Source of the DNA: an endosymbiont of Lamellibrachia barhami
GTDB lineage: Bacteria; Pseudomonadota; Gammaproteobacteria; Chromatiales; Chromatiaceae
Assembly (NCBI RefSeq): GCF_011947365.2
Contig: NZ_JAAVSH020000001.1
Coordinates: forward strand, 3,153,333 to 3,217,332
Length of the DNA stretch: 64,000 nt
Direction of reading: 5' to 3'
Shown: positions 10,058 to 22,205 of the stretch, piece after piece
How the letters are laid out: each line of letters begins with the position of its first letter
Position numbering within the stretch: the stretch's first letter is position 1
Notes under the pieces: model-generated
Told to the model about the DNA's origin: nothing
Database searches by the model: none
The model's input: only the letters and a program-made list of their open reading frames with translations
Translations under genes and position numbers: made by a program

Positions 10058-12313
10058 ATGTTGAGCAAAGAGCTGGAATTTACCCTGAACCAAGCGTTTA
10101 AACGCGCTACAGAGAAACGTCACGAATTTATGACGGTGGATCACCTGCTGATGGCGCTGCTGGATAACAGTGTGGCGGCTGAGGTTTTGACTGTCTGTGG
10201 CGCTGACATACAACAGCTCAGGCAGGAGATCACCCGTTTTGTCGATGAGACCACACCGACAATTTCGGAAGATGATGAACGTGAGATACAGCCGACTCTG
10301 GGTTTTCAACGTGTGCTCCAGCGTGCGGTTTTTCATGTCCAGTCATCTGGACGTAAAGAGGTGACCGGTGCCAACGTGCTGGTGGCTATTTTCAATGAAC
10401 AGGATTCCCAGGCTGTCTACTTTTTGGATCAGCAGGACGTGGCCAGACTGGACGTCGTCAACTACATCTCCCATGGCATTTCCAAGTTTGATGAGGAACA
10501 GGAAGAGGGTGATGATGCCGTTGATTCCACTGGTGAACCCAAGCCGGAGGGCCAGCCCAGCCCGCTTGATAGTTATGCCAGTAATCTGAATGAACAGGCG
10601 GCAGCCGGAAAGATAGATCCGCTGATCGGCAGACGGCCCGAGATCGAGCGAACGATTCAGATCCTCTGTCGCAGGCGCAAAAACAACCCTCTGCTTGTCG
10701 GCGAGGCAGGTGTCGGCAAAACAGCGATTGCCGAGGGACTTGCGAAGATGATTGTCGATGGTGAAGTGCCGGAGGTCCTGGCCGATGCAACGATCTACTC
10801 ATTGGATCTTGGCAGTCTGGTAGCGGGTACAAAGTATCGCGGCGACTTCGAAAAACGTCTGAAAGCAGTACTTGCCCAGCTGAATAAAACCCCTGACTCG
10901 GTGCTGTTTATCGATGAAATTCACACCATCATTGGCGCAGGGGCGGCTTCCGGCGGGGTGATGGATGCCTCTAACCTGATCAAGCCCGTTCTTGCTTCAG
11001 GTGAGTTGCGCTGTATCGGATCAACCACCTATCAGGAGTTTCGCGGCATCTTTGAAAAGGATCGTGCTCTGGCCCGGCGTTTTCAGAAGATCGACGTGGA
11101 AGAGCCATCGGTGGAAGAGACGGTGGATATTCTGAAGGGGCTTAAAACCCGTTTCGAAGAGCACCACGAGATAGAGTACACCCTGGATGCCCTGCTGAGT
11201 GCGGCGGAACTTTCCGATAAATATATCAATGATCGGCATCTGCCGGATAAGGCTATCGATGTGATCGATGAGGCGGGTGCCAATGTGCAGCTGCAACCGA
11301 AAGATGCGCGCAATAAACTGATCGGTGTGGAGGAGATCGAAGCGATTGTTGCAAAGATTGCACGAATCCCGCCGCGTAAGGTCTCCTCGTCGGATACTGA
11401 ATCATTGCGCAACCTCCCCCGCGATCTGAAGATGGTGGTATATGGGCAGGATCCTGCGATCGATGCGCTGACCAGCGCCATCCGCATGAATCGATCCGGG
11501 TTGATAAGCGAAGGACGTCCGGTGGGTTCCTTTCTGTTTTCCGGTCCCACGGGTGTCGGCAAGACTGAGGTGACTCGTCAGCTGGCCAGAATCATGGACA
11601 TGGAGCTGATTCGATTCGATATGTCGGAATACATGGAGCGGCATACGGTTTCGCGTCTGATCGGCGCCCCACCAGGTTACGTGGGTTTCGATCAGGGAGG
11701 CCTGCTCACTGAGGAGATCAACAAACATCCACACGCTGTGCTGCTGCTCGATGAGATCGAAAAGGCCCATCCGGATGTCTTCAACCTGCTGTTGCAGGTG
11801 ATGGATCACGGCACACTGACCGACAACAATGGCCGCAAAGCCGATTTTCGGAATGTGGTCCTGGTAATGACCACAAATGCCGGTGCCCAGGAGATGAGTC
11901 GGGCATCCATTGGTTTTACCATACAGGACCATGCCTCTGACGGCATGGAGGCGATCAAGAAACTCTTTACCCCTGAATTTCGAAATCGTCTGGACGCGGT
12001 CATCCAGTTTTCCGCACTCTCCGCTGAGCACATTGCCAAAGTGGTGGATAAGTTCATTTTTGAACTGGAAGGGCAATTGCAGGAGAAGGGCGTAACGCTG
12101 CTGATCGATGCAGAGGCGCGGGTCTGGCTGGCTGAGAAGGGCTATGATCCGAAGATGGGTGCCCGTCCGATGGCCCGGCTGATCCAGGAGGAGATCAAGA
12201 AGCCATTGGCAGAGGAGCTACTGTTCGGCCGCTTGGCTGAGGGAGGATCGGTTGCAGTGAATGTGGTGAACGGCAAACTGCAGTTTGGGATTCAGGGTGA
12301 ACCCGTCCATTGA
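10058..12313 (+). CDS. clpA: ATP-dependent Clp protease ATP-binding subunit ClpA
   Basis: A 751-residue AAA+ unfoldase (E. coli ClpA has 758) that feeds substrates into ClpP. It has an N-domain (1-145), a first AAA+ module with Walker [16 protein letters not shown] and [15 protein letters not shown], and a second module with [15 protein letters not shown] and [16 protein letters not shown]. The ClpP-docking loop is visible as ASIGFTIQ. It lacks the long middle coiled coil of ClpB, which confirms ClpA. It forms an operon with clpS. The stop lies 35 bases from the convergent infA stop. Confidence 0.97.
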   Translation: MLSKELEFTLNQAFKRATEKRHEFMTVDHLLMALLDNSVAAEVLTVCGADIQQLRQEITRFVDETTPTISEDDEREIQPTLGFQRVLQRAVFHVQSSGRKEVTGANVLVAIFNEQDSQAVYFLDQQDVARLDVVNYISHGISKFDEEQEEGDDAVDSTGEPKPEGQPSPLDSYASNLNEQAAAGKIDPLIGRRPEIERTIQILCRRRKNNPLLVGEAGVGKTAIAEGLAKMIVDGEVPEVLADATIYSLDLGSLVAGTKYRGDFEKRLKAVLAQLNKTPDSVLFIDEIHTIIGAGAASGGVMDASNLIKPVLASGELRCIGSTTYQEFRGIFEKDRALARRFQKIDVEEPSVEETVDILKGLKTRFEEHHEIEYTLDALLSAAELSDKYINDRHLPDKAIDVIDEAGANVQLQPKDARNKLIGVEEIEAIVAKIARIPPRKVSSSDTESLRNLPRDLKMVVYGQDPAIDALTSAIRMNRSGLISEGRPVGSFLFSGPTGVGKTEVTRQLARIMDMELIRFDMSEYMERHTVSRLIGAPPGYVGFDQGGLLTEEINKHPHAVLLLDEIEKAHPDVFNLLLQVMDHGTLTDNNGRKADFRNVVLVMTTNAGAQEMSRASIGFTIQDHASDGMEAIKKLFTPEFRNRLDAVIQFSALSAEHIAKVVDKFIFELEGQLQEKGVTLLIDAEARVWLAEKGYDPKMGARPMARLIQEEIKKPLAEELLFGRLAEGGSVAVNVVNGKLQFGIQGEPVH

Positions 12314-12348
12314 TCCGCCCATGCTCACTTGAGGGAGGGCGCCGGGGA

Positions 12349-12567
12349 TCATCGTGCGCGATAGGTAATGCGCCCCTTCGACAGATCGTATGGGGTAAGC
12401 TGGACGGTAACCTTGTCACCGGTGAGAATGCGTATGTAGTGTTTGCGCATCTTACCTGAGATGTGGGCTGTTACTACGTGACCGTTCTCCAGTTCCACAC
12501 GGAACATGGTGTTTGGCAACGTTTCGGTAACGGTGCCTTCCATTTCGATAAAATCTTCTTTCGCCAT
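12349..12567 (-). CDS. infA: Translation initiation factor IF-1
   Basis: A 72-residue S1/OB-fold protein that binds the A site of the 30S subunit during initiation. It is the family's exact usual length and starts [13 protein letters not shown], with [20 protein letters not shown] in the centre. It is convergent to clpA and followed upstream by ate and aat, the same order as in many gammaproteobacteria. Confidence 0.97.
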   Translation of the reverse strand: MAKEDFIEMEGTVTETLPNTMFRVELENGHVVTAHISGKMRKHYIRILTGDKVTVQLTPYDLSKGRITYRAR

Positions 12568-12723
12568 GCTGTTACCTGAACAATTATGGAAGGTCGGGGC
12601 GTGAGTTCGCCGGACCCCTGAAAATCAAGAACGCCATTATCAGCATAATTCAGCGTAAAGCAAGCCTGATATCCACTATTTTCCCTGTTCGCCCCAAGAA
12701 ATAATGGGAATGAAGGGTGGGTT

Positions 12724-13476
12724 TTATGGCAAGACCAGTGTCTCACCACTCCCAAAGCGTAGCCACTCCTGACCATTCCAGGCCTCCAATGGACGATAGC
12801 GGGATTTATAACTCATTTTGCTGCAGTTGCGGATCCAGTATCCGGGATAGAGCCAGCGTCGCCCAAGCTTCTCGGCGTGTTGAATCTGCCAGAGCAGCGC
12901 AAACACACCAATGCCCTCGGTCTGTATGCCAGGATCAAAGAATGTGTAGACGGAGGAGATCCCTTCAGGAAGGAGGTCGGTGGCTGCTACGGCCGCCAGT
13001 CTGCCTTTATATCGAAATTCGTAAAATACTGTCTCCGCCCAAGGTGTGATGAGGAAACTCAGGTACTGCTGGGGATCAGTATTGCTCATCGAGCCGTCGG
13101 GGTGACGCTGTTGCAGGTATTCCTCATAGAGTGCGTAATGCTCCTCATCGAATTCAGCCGGACATGGCGTGATGGAGAATCGGCCAAAATTCCGCTTCCA
13201 GCAGCGTCGCTGACTGCGGTTTGGTCTGAATTCGGCAACGGGCAGGCGCAGTGAAGTACAGGCGTTACATGAATTGCAGGCAGGTCGATAGAGATGGGCG
13301 CCACTGCGACGAAATCCCTGGTCGATCAGAAACTGGTAGAGCAGCGCGTCGACTGAAGTGGAGGGATCCAGAAAAAGCGTCCTGGCTTGTTGGTCAGGGA
13401 GATAGGAACAGTCGTGTTCCTGGCTCAGATAGAGCGCGAGTGTTGGGTTTTTTGTGAAAACCTGGTCGTTATTCAT
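12724..13476 (-). CDS. bpt: Arginyl/leucyl-tRNA-protein transferase (Ate/Bpt)
   Basis: A 250-residue transferase that attaches an amino acid from tRNA to the N-terminus of proteins. Bacterial Bpt enzymes add Leu to N-terminal Asp or Glu, making ClpS substrates. The Cys-rich N-terminal motif [15 protein letters not shown] and the later [17 protein letters not shown] and [13 protein letters not shown] are typical. I start at the ATG at 13476 because [20 protein letters not shown] fits the family. The extra upstream frame lies inside aat. It overlaps the aat stop by 8 bases, so the two transferases are co-translated. Confidence 0.9.
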   Translation of the reverse strand: MNNDQVFTKNPTLALYLSQEHDCSYLPDQQARTLFLDPSTSVDALLYQFLIDQGFRRSGAHLYRPACNSCNACTSLRLPVAEFRPNRSQRRCWKRNFGRFSITPCPAEFDEEHYALYEEYLQQRHPDGSMSNTDPQQYLSFLITPWAETVFYEFRYKGRLAAVAATDLLPEGISSVYTFFDPGIQTEGIGVFALLWQIQHAEKLGRRWLYPGYWIRNCSKMSYKSRYRPLEAWNGQEWLRFGSGETLVLP

Positions 13477-14173
13477 GCGTTGATTGAGTGTTTTTCCAGG
13501 AGTCGGTGTCTGTCGCGAGAGTACACCAGACATCCAGGGAATGACAGAAATCGCTGCGGGGGATCTCCTCTGCACCAAGGCTCGCCAAATGCTCTGTATA
13601 GACCTGACAGTCGATTAAACGGTAACCCCACCGGTGCAGATGTCGACAGAGAAAAACAAAGGCCACCTTGGAACTGTCCGTTACGCGGCTGAACATCGAT
13701 TCACCAAAAAAGACGCTGCCGATAGCGACACCATATAGTCCACCGACCAGTTGCTTCTCTTTCCATACCTCTACGGAGTGTGCGACTCCCCGCTCGTGCA
13801 GTTCGGCGTAAGCCGCTTTCATCTCGGGCATCAGCCAAGTACCGGGTGACTTCGGCCGAGGCTCGGCACATGCATGGATAACCTCGCTGAATGCCGTGTC
13901 CAGGGTGACATGAAACTTCTCTTTGCGCAGCGTTTTTCCCAGCGAGCGGGAGATCTTGACTCTCTCGGGATAGAGAACGGTTCGAGGATCCGGCGACCAC
14001 CAGAGGATCGGTTCATTATCGCTGTACCAGGGAAAAACCCCGTGTCTGTATGCGTTAACCAGCCGTTCCGGGGAGAGATCTCCGCCCACTGCCAGCAATC
14101 CGTTGGGCTCCCGCTCAGCAAACTTGACTGCGGGAAAGGGGGTGCGAGGATCATTTTTCAGTAAGAAGATCAT
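13469..14173 (-). CDS. aat: Leucyl/phenylalanyl-tRNA-protein transferase
   Basis: A 234-residue enzyme that adds Leu or Phe to proteins with N-terminal Lys or Arg, marking them for ClpS/ClpAP. The motifs [40 protein letters not shown] and [19 protein letters not shown] cover the conserved GNAT-like core. I use the ATG at 14173 ([14 protein letters not shown]), which fits the family start. An in-frame start at 14212 would only add a short unmatched stretch. It leads the aat-bpt pair. Confidence 0.93.
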   Translation of the reverse strand: MIFLLKNDPRTPFPAVKFAEREPNGLLAVGGDLSPERLVNAYRHGVFPWYSDNEPILWWSPDPRTVLYPERVKISRSLGKTLRKEKFHVTLDTAFSEVIHACAEPRPKSPGTWLMPEMKAAYAELHERGVAHSVEVWKEKQLVGGLYGVAIGSVFFGESMFSRVTDSSKVAFVFLCRHLHRWGYRLIDCQVYTEHLASLGAEEIPRSDFCHSLDVWCTLATDTDSWKNTQSTHE

Positions 14174-14230
14174 AGTCCAAGATAAATCTGAAAAGAAATC
14201 AGCGCCTTGCAATAGCTGTTGTCTAGTGTT

Positions 14231-14266
14231 TAGGAGCCCCCGCCGCCTGCGAGGCGGGGACTCCTA
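14231..14266. repeat. Imperfect palindrome (REP-like)
   Basis: TAGGAGCCCCCGCC (14231-14244) pairs with GGCGGGGACTCCTA (14253-14266), with one mismatch in 14 bases and an 8-base loop. There is no T run, so it is not a classic terminator. Its sequence differs from the main repeat family at 17508-24246. Confidence 0.6.
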
Positions 14267-14348
14267 GGGAATTTGGACCCTATCTCCAGAGAAAATAATT
14301 CGCATTTTTCGTGGCAGGAATTATAGTTCCAAGGAGAACTGCCGATAG

Positions 14349-15083
14349 GTGAACTTGTCAGCATTGCGACAACATTGCGTCCTCAACTATAGGGCAATCC
14401 AGGAAAATCCCTTGTCAGATATTGTAACGAATTTACAGATAGGAGAGGTGTTGCAGCTGCAGTATGCCCCTCCCAGTGAAAATCAGGATCGGTATGCGGT
14501 CAAATTGATCGGATATCTTCCCGGCGAGAGCCTGGTTATCACCACTCCCAGAAAGCAAGGTAAGGCAATCCTGGTCAGGGAGGGGCAGATGTTCACTGTC
14601 CGCGTACTTCAAGGCAGCAATATTTTTGGGTTCGTGGCAAAAGTGTTGCAGATCTCATCAAAACCCTACCCTCATCTGCACCTGGCATACCCGGAAGAGG
14701 TAGAAAGTGCGGTGGTCAGGAATGCGCCACGGGTACATACCTCACTTCAGTCGGTTGTTCGCAACACAAAGAACCCGGATGATTCAAAACATGTCGACCG
14801 CGCCAAAGTTCTCGACCTGAGCCGGACCGGTGCCCGTCTTTCCAGTGAAAAGCCATTGGGAAAGCTTGACGAGACGCTGCAACTGCAGTTATCGATAAAA
14901 AGTTGCGATGGTGATGATGTACTTCAGTTACTGGGTATCATACGCACTGTCCGTGAAGTTGAGGTGATTGAGGGCAAGACTCGCTATATCCACGGTCTGG
15001 AGTTCAGTGGGTTGAATCGTTTTCAGCAGGTTTTGCTCTGCGCCTTTGTGTTGGGCCAGATGGTGCACGAGCATGAGATGTAG
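14349..15083 (+). CDS. PilZ-domain protein, YcgR-type cyclic-di-GMP effector
   Basis: A 244-residue cytoplasmic protein. Residues 20-110 resemble the YcgR N-terminal domain (IGEVLQLQY, YLPGESLVITTP, FTVRVLQGSNIFGF). A PilZ domain follows, with both cyclic-di-GMP contact motifs: RNAPR at 124-128 (RxxxR) and DLSRTG at 156-161 (DxSxxG). In E. coli, YcgR brakes the flagellar motor when bound to cyclic-di-GMP. The start is a GTG, with AAGGAG about 13 bases upstream, so the exact start is less certain. It is probably a single-gene unit; a GGDEF-EAL protein lies 40 kb away at 54629. Confidence 0.82.
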   Translation: MNLSALRQHCVLNYRAIQENPLSDIVTNLQIGEVLQLQYAPPSENQDRYAVKLIGYLPGESLVITTPRKQGKAILVREGQMFTVRVLQGSNIFGFVAKVLQISSKPYPHLHLAYPEEVESAVVRNAPRVHTSLQSVVRNTKNPDDSKHVDRAKVLDLSRTGARLSSEKPLGKLDETLQLQLSIKSCDGDDVLQLLGIIRTVREVEVIEGKTRYIHGLEFSGLNRFQQVLLCAFVLGQMVHEHEM

Positions 15084-15149
15084 AAGAGTCGATCAAAGCC
15101 ATACCGCACCAATCGCAGCATGGCCATGATCTGCACTTTCTGGCGCTGA

Positions 15150-16118
<969 letters not shown>

Positions 16119-16353
16119 TTACTCCTGATCTGATGGGATTCCAGCGCACTGGAACTTTCTAAAACGGGTTAACAATCTTTAAGCTTGATAACAGTGAAAT
16201 GTGGGGATGGAAACAGAGGTTTCAAGTCCCGGGCTCAATCATCGAATTTTACGAAATGATCTGCCTCGGGTAAAGGTGACTCACCCTGTTTTGAATGGAT
16301 AAATGGGTCGCTCTGACTGATGCAGAAGATTGCTCAAAGGATAGAATGAGAAT

Positions 16354-17418
16354 ATGCGCATAGGTATACCGAAAGAGATCAAGCCACTGGAGGCCCGTGT
16401 CGGGCTGATTCCGGAGGCTTGTGCCGAACTGGTTCGGGCGGACCATGAACTCTTTCTTGAGGCTGGTGCTGGTGTGGCAAGCGGCTATCCTGATGAGTCC
16501 TATACCCAACTGGGTGTCACGCTTCTGCCGGATGCTGCGGCGCTTTTTGGTCGGGCTGAAATAATTGTCAAGGTGAAGGAGCCTTTTGCCGGGGAACCGG
16601 AGATGCTGCGGCGGGATCACCTGCTGTTCTGTTTCCTTCATCTTGCAGCCAATTCCCAATTGACCCATCAACTGCTGGATTCCGGCGTCACCGCAGTGGC
16701 TTTTGAGACGCTCGCGGATCGAGGTGGGTTACCGGTGTTGGCGCCGATGAGCGATATCGCTGGCCGCCTGGCCGTGCAGATAGGTACAGGGCTGCTGCAT
16801 CAACCGGCAGGTGGAAAGGGAATCTTGCTGGGCGGACTTCCCGCTGCTGAGCGGGGCAGGGTGGTTGTGCTCGGTGCTGGGCAGGCCGGAGGCAACGCTG
16901 TGCGCATGGCCGCTGCCATGGGTGCCCAGGTGACAGTGTTTGACCGGCAACGGGAACGCATGGCTGCAATGCGTGCCGTCGGTGATAATGTCACGGCGCT
17001 CTATCCCTATTCGACAAGCATCTCCGCTGCGGTTGCGGGAGCAGATATTCTCATCGGTGCGGTGTTGATCCCCGGTGCCAAAGCGCCGCACCTGGTTTCC
17101 AAAGCCCAAGTGGCGAGCATGCAGGCAGGCAGTGTGGTCATCGATATCTCGGTGGATCAGGGAGGATGTATTGAGACAACCCGCCCGACGACCTACGAGT
17201 CACCCACTTTTCTGGTGGACGGCATCATCCATTTCGGGGTGACGAATATGCCGGGCGCCGTACCCCGTAGCGCCTCGCAAACCCTCTCCGCTGCAATGCT
17301 TCCCTACCTGCAACGTCTGGCTGCCGGAAAGCTGGCAGAGGACGAAGTGCTGTCATCTGCGGTCAATGTTTCGGCTGGGGAAATTGTGCATCCAGTCTTG
17401 CGCAACCAGTACATGTGA
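16354..17418 (+). CDS. ald: Alanine dehydrogenase
   Basis: A 354-residue NAD-dependent enzyme converting alanine to pyruvate and ammonia and back. MRIGIPKEIKPLEARVGLIP is the family N-terminus. VKVKEP and LFCFLHLAA carry the catalytic Lys and His. The Rossmann motif reads VVVLGAGQAGGNAVRMAAAMG, and HFGVTNMPGAVPRSAS is diagnostic for alanine dehydrogenase against the related transhydrogenase alpha subunit. It is slightly shorter than the usual 370 residues. It is divergent from trxB and followed by a pair of palindromic repeats. Confidence 0.9.
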   Translation: MRIGIPKEIKPLEARVGLIPEACAELVRADHELFLEAGAGVASGYPDESYTQLGVTLLPDAAALFGRAEIIVKVKEPFAGEPEMLRRDHLLFCFLHLAANSQLTHQLLDSGVTAVAFETLADRGGLPVLAPMSDIAGRLAVQIGTGLLHQPAGGKGILLGGLPAAERGRVVVLGAGQAGGNAVRMAAAMGAQVTVFDRQRERMAAMRAVGDNVTALYPYSTSISAAVAGADILIGAVLIPGAKAPHLVSKAQVASMQAGSVVIDISVDQGGCIETTRPTTYESPTFLVDGIIHFGVTNMPGAVPRSASQTLSAAMLPYLQRLAAGKLAEDEVLSSAVNVSAGEIVHPVLRNQYM

Positions 17419-17507
17419 AACTAGAATAAGAATGCGCGCTAACTCAATAATTATTAGGGTCATTCATCAGTGCGATGTCGAAACTTAGATATGCACCTGC
17501 TTCCGGT

Positions 17508-17596
17508 GTAGGCCTGATCAAGCGTAGCGGATCAGGCGTTCCTGGGTTGCCGGCGTACATGGGGTTGCCGGTTCCGCTACGCTTGAATCGGCCTAC
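17508..17596. repeat. REP-like inverted pair (locus 1 of the main family)
   Basis: Two related palindromic units in opposite orientation lie between ald and ftsK. Unit 17508-17537 has arms CCTGATC/GATCAGG around AAGCGTAGCG. Unit 17565-17596 has GGTTCCGCTACGCTTGAA, the reverse of the same core, and ends GGCCTAC. The same core occurs at 21988-22136 and 24175-24246. Confidence 0.85.
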
Positions 17597-17634
17597 GTAT
17601 CAGAACAATTTTTTGCATACTCCGGGATAGTCAA

Positions 17635-19941
17635 TTGCAGGCAAAATCAAAGGATTCGGTTGATCAGACACCCTTTGCGGCGCATGTCAGTCATGCATTG
17701 CGGGAGGGCGCCATGTGGAGTCTGTTCTGTCTCAGTGGTTATCTCCTGCTTGCACTCATTACCTATTCGGGTAATGACCCGGGCTGGTCCTACACGGGAC
17801 CCTCGGCTCAAGTGCTCAATTCAGGTGGTCCTGCGGGCGCCTGGTTTGCCGATGTGTTTTTCTACCTGTTTGGTATTTTTGCCTACCTCTTTCCCATCAT
17901 GCTGAGTTGGAGTGCCGTACTGGTTTTCAGGCGCCGCAATCCGGACGATAGCGTCAACGTCAATCTGGTCGTCGTTCGCTGGATCGGTTTCTTCATCACC
18001 CTGGCTGCCGGCAGTGCGCTGGCGGCGCTGCATACTGCACATTTGAAGATCGGATTACCCACCGGCACGGGTGGCGTACTCGGTGCCTCTCTGGGCAGCT
18101 ATTTTGAGGCGATATTCAGCCGCTCTGGCAGCAGCCTGCTGCTGCTGGCGCTTTTTCTCAGTGGATTTACCCTGTTTACCGGTGTCTCCTGGTTTACGGT
18201 GATGGACGGAATTGGTGGAACTGTGCTGAACACGCTGAGGTGGATGCTGTTCAAGATCAGCGATCTGCGAGAAAGACGTGTTGCCAATCAGGCACGTAAA
18301 AGCCGGGCAGAGACGGTACAGAGAGAGAAGAAGCGGGTCAGCAAACGTAAACCGCCGCGGATTGAGCCGGTTATCAAGGCACTGAAGCCCAGTATGCGGG
18401 AGGAGAGAGAGCGCCAAGTGCCGCTCTTCGATGCCGATCCCAACAGTGAGCTCCCCCCGCTGGCGCTGCTGGAACCCGCAAAGCACTCCGGCCCCCAGTT
18501 CTCTGAAGAGTCTCTACAGGCCATGTCACGCCTGGTGGAGTTGAAATTCAGCGACTTCGATATCGAGCTGGAGGTCGTGGCAGTACACCCCGGGCCTGTG
18601 GTCACTCTCTACGAGTTGCAACTGGCTCCAGGCACCAAGGTGAGCAAGATAACCAGTCTGTCCAAAGATCTGGCCAGGGCGCTCTCCACGGTGGCGGTAC
18701 GCGTGGTAGAGGTGATTCCGGGCAAGTCTGTGGTTGGTCTGGAGATTCCAAACGAAAATCGTGAGATGGTCTATCTCAGCGAGGTGCTCAAGTCCGAGGT
18801 TTACGACTCGGCGAAATCACCCCTCACACTGGCGCTGGGTAAAGATATTGCCGGCAATCCCATGGTGGCGGACCTGGGGCGCATGCCCCATGCGCTGATT
18901 GCCGGTACCACCGGTTCCGGTAAATCAGTGGCGATCAACGCCATGATTCTAAGCCTGCTCTACAAGGCCAAACCCACTGATGTCCGCATGATCATGGTCG
19001 ATCCTAAGATGCTGGAGTTGTCGGTCTACGAGGGCATTCCCCATCTGCTGACACCGGTCGTAACCGATATGCAGGAGGCCGGCAACTCCCTTCGTTGGTG
19101 CGTCGGTGAGATGGAACGGCGCTACAGACTGATGGCAACCCTGGGCGTACGTAATATCGCCGGTTTCAATCGTAAGGTAAAAGACGCTATAAAAGCGGGC
19201 GAACCGATCAAGGATCCGCTGTTTCAGCCGGAGCCGACTGAAATCATCGAGGCGATGGCCTACCCGACGCTGGAACCTCTGCCCTATATCGTGGTCATTA
19301 TCGATGAGCTGGCGGACTTGATGATGGTGGCCCGCAAGAAGGTGGAAGAGTTGATCGCCAGGTTGGCGCAGAAGGCCCGCGCTTCCGGCATCCACCTGAT
19401 TCTTGCCACGCAAAGGCCCTCCGTGGACGTGATTACCGGTCTGATCAAGGCCAATATACCGACCCGGATCGCCTTTCAGGTCTCATCCCGCATCGACTCC
19501 AGAACCATTCTGGATCAGATGGGCGCCGAGCATCTGCTGGGGCATGGCGACATGCTCTATCTCGGGCCAGGGGGGAACATTCCCCAACGCATGCACGGTG
19601 CCTTTGTGGATGACAATGAGGTTCACAGGGTGGTGAATCATCTGAAAGCGAATGCCGATCCTGACTATCTGGATGAGATTGTGCAGGAGGCAACCGAGTC
19701 GGTTCCCGGTTTTCCGGCGGAATCCGGTGACGTGGAGGATGTTGACCCGCTCTATGATGAAGCGGTGCAGATTGTGACCCAGACACGTCGCGCCTCAATT
19801 TCCGGCGTACAGCGCAGGCTGAAGATTGGCTACAACCGGGCGGCCAGAATGATCGAGGAGATGGAACGTACCGGTATCGTCACACCGGTGGAATCGAACG
19901 GCAGCCGCGAGGTATTGGCCCCGCGGCCGCCAGAGGATTAA
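17635..19941 (+). CDS. ftsK: DNA translocase FtsK
   Basis: A 768-residue, compact FtsK/SpoIIIE translocase that pumps chromosomal termini through the closing septum and activates XerCD at dif. The N-terminal part (about 25-190) has four or five membrane helices. A short basic linker follows (about 210-260). The motor has Walker [10 protein letters not shown] and [15 protein letters not shown]. The C-terminal winged-helix gamma domain, which reads KOPS sites, is visible as [20 protein letters not shown]. The start is a TTG at 17635 preceded by GGGATAG; no better ATG lies before the first helix. Its long linker is much reduced compared with E. coli FtsK. Confidence 0.95.
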   Translation: MQAKSKDSVDQTPFAAHVSHALREGAMWSLFCLSGYLLLALITYSGNDPGWSYTGPSAQVLNSGGPAGAWFADVFFYLFGIFAYLFPIMLSWSAVLVFRRRNPDDSVNVNLVVVRWIGFFITLAAGSALAALHTAHLKIGLPTGTGGVLGASLGSYFEAIFSRSGSSLLLLALFLSGFTLFTGVSWFTVMDGIGGTVLNTLRWMLFKISDLRERRVANQARKSRAETVQREKKRVSKRKPPRIEPVIKALKPSMREERERQVPLFDADPNSELPPLALLEPAKHSGPQFSEESLQAMSRLVELKFSDFDIELEVVAVHPGPVVTLYELQLAPGTKVSKITSLSKDLARALSTVAVRVVEVIPGKSVVGLEIPNENREMVYLSEVLKSEVYDSAKSPLTLALGKDIAGNPMVADLGRMPHALIAGTTGSGKSVAINAMILSLLYKAKPTDVRMIMVDPKMLELSVYEGIPHLLTPVVTDMQEAGNSLRWCVGEMERRYRLMATLGVRNIAGFNRKVKDAIKAGEPIKDPLFQPEPTEIIEAMAYPTLEPLPYIVVIIDELADLMMVARKKVEELIARLAQKARASGIHLILATQRPSVDVITGLIKANIPTRIAFQVSSRIDSRTILDQMGAEHLLGHGDMLYLGPGGNIPQRMHGAFVDDNEVHRVVNHLKANADPDYLDEIVQEATESVPGFPAESGDVEDVDPLYDEAVQIVTQTRRASISGVQRRLKIGYNRAARMIEEMERTGIVTPVESNGSREVLAPRPPED

Positions 19942-19945
19942 ATTG

Positions 19946-20011
19946 CAGGAGTGGCGCTTCGCCGCGAAAACCCCGTAGATTAAGTAAATCGCGGCGTAGG
20001 CGCCGTTCCTG
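19946..20011. repeat. Long imperfect hairpin between ftsK and lolA
   Basis: CAGGAGTGGCGCTTCGCCGCGA (19946-19967) is largely complementary to 19989-20011, giving a stem of about 20 pairs with small mismatches around a 21-base loop. The arm resembles the TAGGAGCGGCTT-type REP elements of pseudomonads and differs from the main family in this window. Confidence 0.65.
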
Positions 20012-20041
20012 ACTACAGCGATTAAATAATTGGCATATAAT

Positions 20042-20662
20042 ATGACTCCCAGATTTTTACTGTTGCTGGCACTATTTTTAACCCCCATTGCCGTTCAGGC
20101 GGATGAGGGGGCCAAACAGCTGCAACTTTTTCTGCACAATCTGAACACCTTGCAGGCGGATTTTCAGCAGACCCTGACGACCCCGGAGCTTGAAGGCGTC
20201 TTTATTACCAACGGCACCTTCTATCTCAACCGCCCCGGGCGTTTTCGCTGGGAATATGCGCCACCGAATGAACAGATCATTGTCGCCGACGGCAACCGTG
20301 TCTGGCTCCATGACGTCGAGTTGGAACAGGTTTCCCACCGCAGTCAGTATGAGGCGTTAAAGGGAACGCCGGCACTGCTGCTGAGCGATACCAGCCCGGT
20401 TGAGCGCCATTTCGATATACGGGAGCTGGGGGAAAAAGAGGGGCTGATCTGGGTGGAGCTTCTGCCAAAGCAGAAGGATGTGCAGTTCAACAGTCTTCGC
20501 CTTGGATTGGCTGATCATGAACTGCGGCGCATGGAGATGTCCGACAGTTTTGGACAGGTAACCCGTTTTGTCTTTTCCAACATAGCACGCAACACAGAAC
20601 TGCAAGACGAACTGTTTGTCTTCGATCCCCCATCAGGCCTTGATCTGATCGGCGATCTATGA
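20042..20662 (+). CDS. lolA: Outer-membrane lipoprotein carrier protein LolA
   Basis: A 206-residue periplasmic chaperone that carries lipoproteins from LolCDE to LolB. The signal peptide is [20 protein letters not shown]. The mature part has [31 protein letters not shown] and [11 protein letters not shown], which form the half-barrel typical of LolA. I prefer the ATG at 20042 over the in-frame TTG at 20030 because the signal peptide starts there. Its stop overlaps the rarA start (ATGA). The matching exporter genes are at 43952-45911. Confidence 0.93.
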   Translation: MTPRFLLLLALFLTPIAVQADEGAKQLQLFLHNLNTLQADFQQTLTTPELEGVFITNGTFYLNRPGRFRWEYAPPNEQIIVADGNRVWLHDVELEQVSHRSQYEALKGTPALLLSDTSPVERHFDIRELGEKEGLIWVELLPKQKDVQFNSLRLGLADHELRRMEMSDSFGQVTRFVFSNIARNTELQDELFVFDPPSGLDLIGDL

Positions 20663-21981
20663 TCGAAGCCGACCTGTTCAGCCGCGAGCCCGATAGTGGG
20701 ATGCGCCCGCTGGCGGATCGCGTTCGCCCCCGTACTTTGGATGAGTTTGTCGGGCAGACGCACATCATTGGTTCGGGTAAACCACTGAGGCGGGCAATCG
20801 AGGAGGATCGGCTGCACTCGATGATCTTCTGGGGGCCGCCGGGAACCGGAAAGACCACCCTCGCCAGTCTTATTGCCAGGCACTCCGGTGCCAACTTTCT
20901 CAGCCTCCCGGCGGTGTTGTCCGGTGTAAAGGATATCCGAGCTGCAGTTGAGCAGGCGCGTCTCTCCCGGCAGCAGGAGAATCGGGCGACCGTGCTGTTC
21001 ATCGATGAGGTGCACCGCTTCAACAAGTCCCAGCAGGATGCGTTTCTTCCCCATGTGGAGGATGGCACTGTCGTCTTCATCGGCGCCACTACAGAGAACC
21101 CTTCGTTTGAACTCAACAATGCACTCCTCTCCCGCGCACGAACCTATGTACTCAAGTCACTGACCAAGGAAGATGTAAAACGCATCATCCGACAGGCATT
21201 GAGCGAAAAGGAGCGTGGGCTGGGAGAGCGTGGACTACAGATGGACGATGAGGTTTGCGGGATGCTGGCAGAGGCGGCGGATGGCGATGCCCGCCGAGCT
21301 TTGAACCTGCTGGAGATTGCCTCTGACCTGAGTGAAAACAGCGTGATTGGTAAACAGGTTATCGAAGAGGTTGCGATCGGTACATTGCGGCGCTTCGATA
21401 AAGGTGGTGAGGCTTTTTATGATCAAATCTCCGCGCTGCATAAATCGGTACGGGGTTCGGCCCCACAAGCAGCGCTCTACTGGCTTGCCCGTATGATCGA
21501 TGGGGGTTGCGATCCCCTCTATATTGCCCGCCGTGTGGTGCGTATGGCATCCGAGGATATCGGCAATGCCGACCCACGGGCGCTGGAGATAACACTCAAT
21601 GCCTGGGATACCCAGGAGCGTCTCGGCAGCCCGGAAGGGGAGTTGGCCATTGCTCAGGCAGTGACCTATCTGGCCTGTGCGCCAAAAAGCAATGCAGTCT
21701 ATAGCGCCTGGAAAAGTGTACTTGCCGAGGTAAAGCAGTCCGGTTCTCTTGAGGTGCCTTTGCATCTTCGCAATGCGCCGACCAAACTGATGAAGGAACT
21801 CGACTACGGCAAGGCCTACCGCTATGCCCATGATGAACCCCATGGCTATGCCGCCGGGGAAAACTATCTGCCCGAACAGCTTGCCGGTCGTGAATTCTAT
21901 TTTCCCGTGGACAGGGGGTTGGAGATCAAGATTGCCGAGAAGCTGGCCTACCTGAAAAAACTGGATGCTGAATTTTTGTAG
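20659..21981 (+). CDS. rarA: Replication-associated recombination protein A (RarA/MgsA)
   Basis: A 440-residue AAA+ ATPase that acts at stalled replication forks. [20 protein letters not shown] is the family N-terminus. Walker A is [14 protein letters not shown] and Walker [21 protein letters not shown], and the sensor region reads [19 protein letters not shown]. The C-terminal tetramerisation part ([20 protein letters not shown]) is complete. It overlaps lolA by 4 bases. Its last codons and the sequence after them appear again about 118 bases downstream, next to a repeat unit. Confidence 0.95.
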   Translation: MIEADLFSREPDSGMRPLADRVRPRTLDEFVGQTHIIGSGKPLRRAIEEDRLHSMIFWGPPGTGKTTLASLIARHSGANFLSLPAVLSGVKDIRAAVEQARLSRQQENRATVLFIDEVHRFNKSQQDAFLPHVEDGTVVFIGATTENPSFELNNALLSRARTYVLKSLTKEDVKRIIRQALSEKERGLGERGLQMDDEVCGMLAEAADGDARRALNLLEIASDLSENSVIGKQVIEEVAIGTLRRFDKGGEAFYDQISALHKSVRGSAPQAALYWLARMIDGGCDPLYIARRVVRMASEDIGNADPRALEITLNAWDTQERLGSPEGELAIAQAVTYLACAPKSNAVYSAWKSVLAEVKQSGSLEVPLHLRNAPTKLMKELDYGKAYRYAHDEPHGYAAGENYLPEQLAGREFYFPVDRGLEIKIAEKLAYLKKLDAEFL

Positions 21982-21987
21982 TGAGTC

Positions 21988-22136
21988 GCTGGCCGGTTCA
22001 AGCGCAGCGGAACCGGCAATCCCTCTCGCTCTATCAATTTTGAGCGCCCGATCCGCTACGCTTGATCGGGCCTACATGCCGGATGCCGAGATTTTGTAGT
22101 GAGTCGTAGGCCGGTTCAAGCGTAGCGGAACCGGCA
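21988..22136. repeat. REP-like cluster, three units (locus 2 of the main family)
   Basis: Three units lie between rarA and crcB: 21988-22019 and 22106-22136 in the same orientation (core AAGCGTAGCGGAACCGG or close), and 22046-22075 in the opposite one (CGATCCGCTACGCTTGATCG). Unit 3 and about 25 bases before it repeat unit 1 together with the 3' end of rarA. Confidence 0.88.
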
Positions 22137-22205
22137 ATTCCACTACCCATCCCATACCAGCACAGGTAAAATGCGCCGTTTCAGCATGCTCAGAGGATAG
22201 TAGGT

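Noticed and set aside
22137..22205. Fluoride riboswitch upstream of crcB
   Set aside because: The short leader lacks the conserved pseudoknot-forming segments of the crcB motif.
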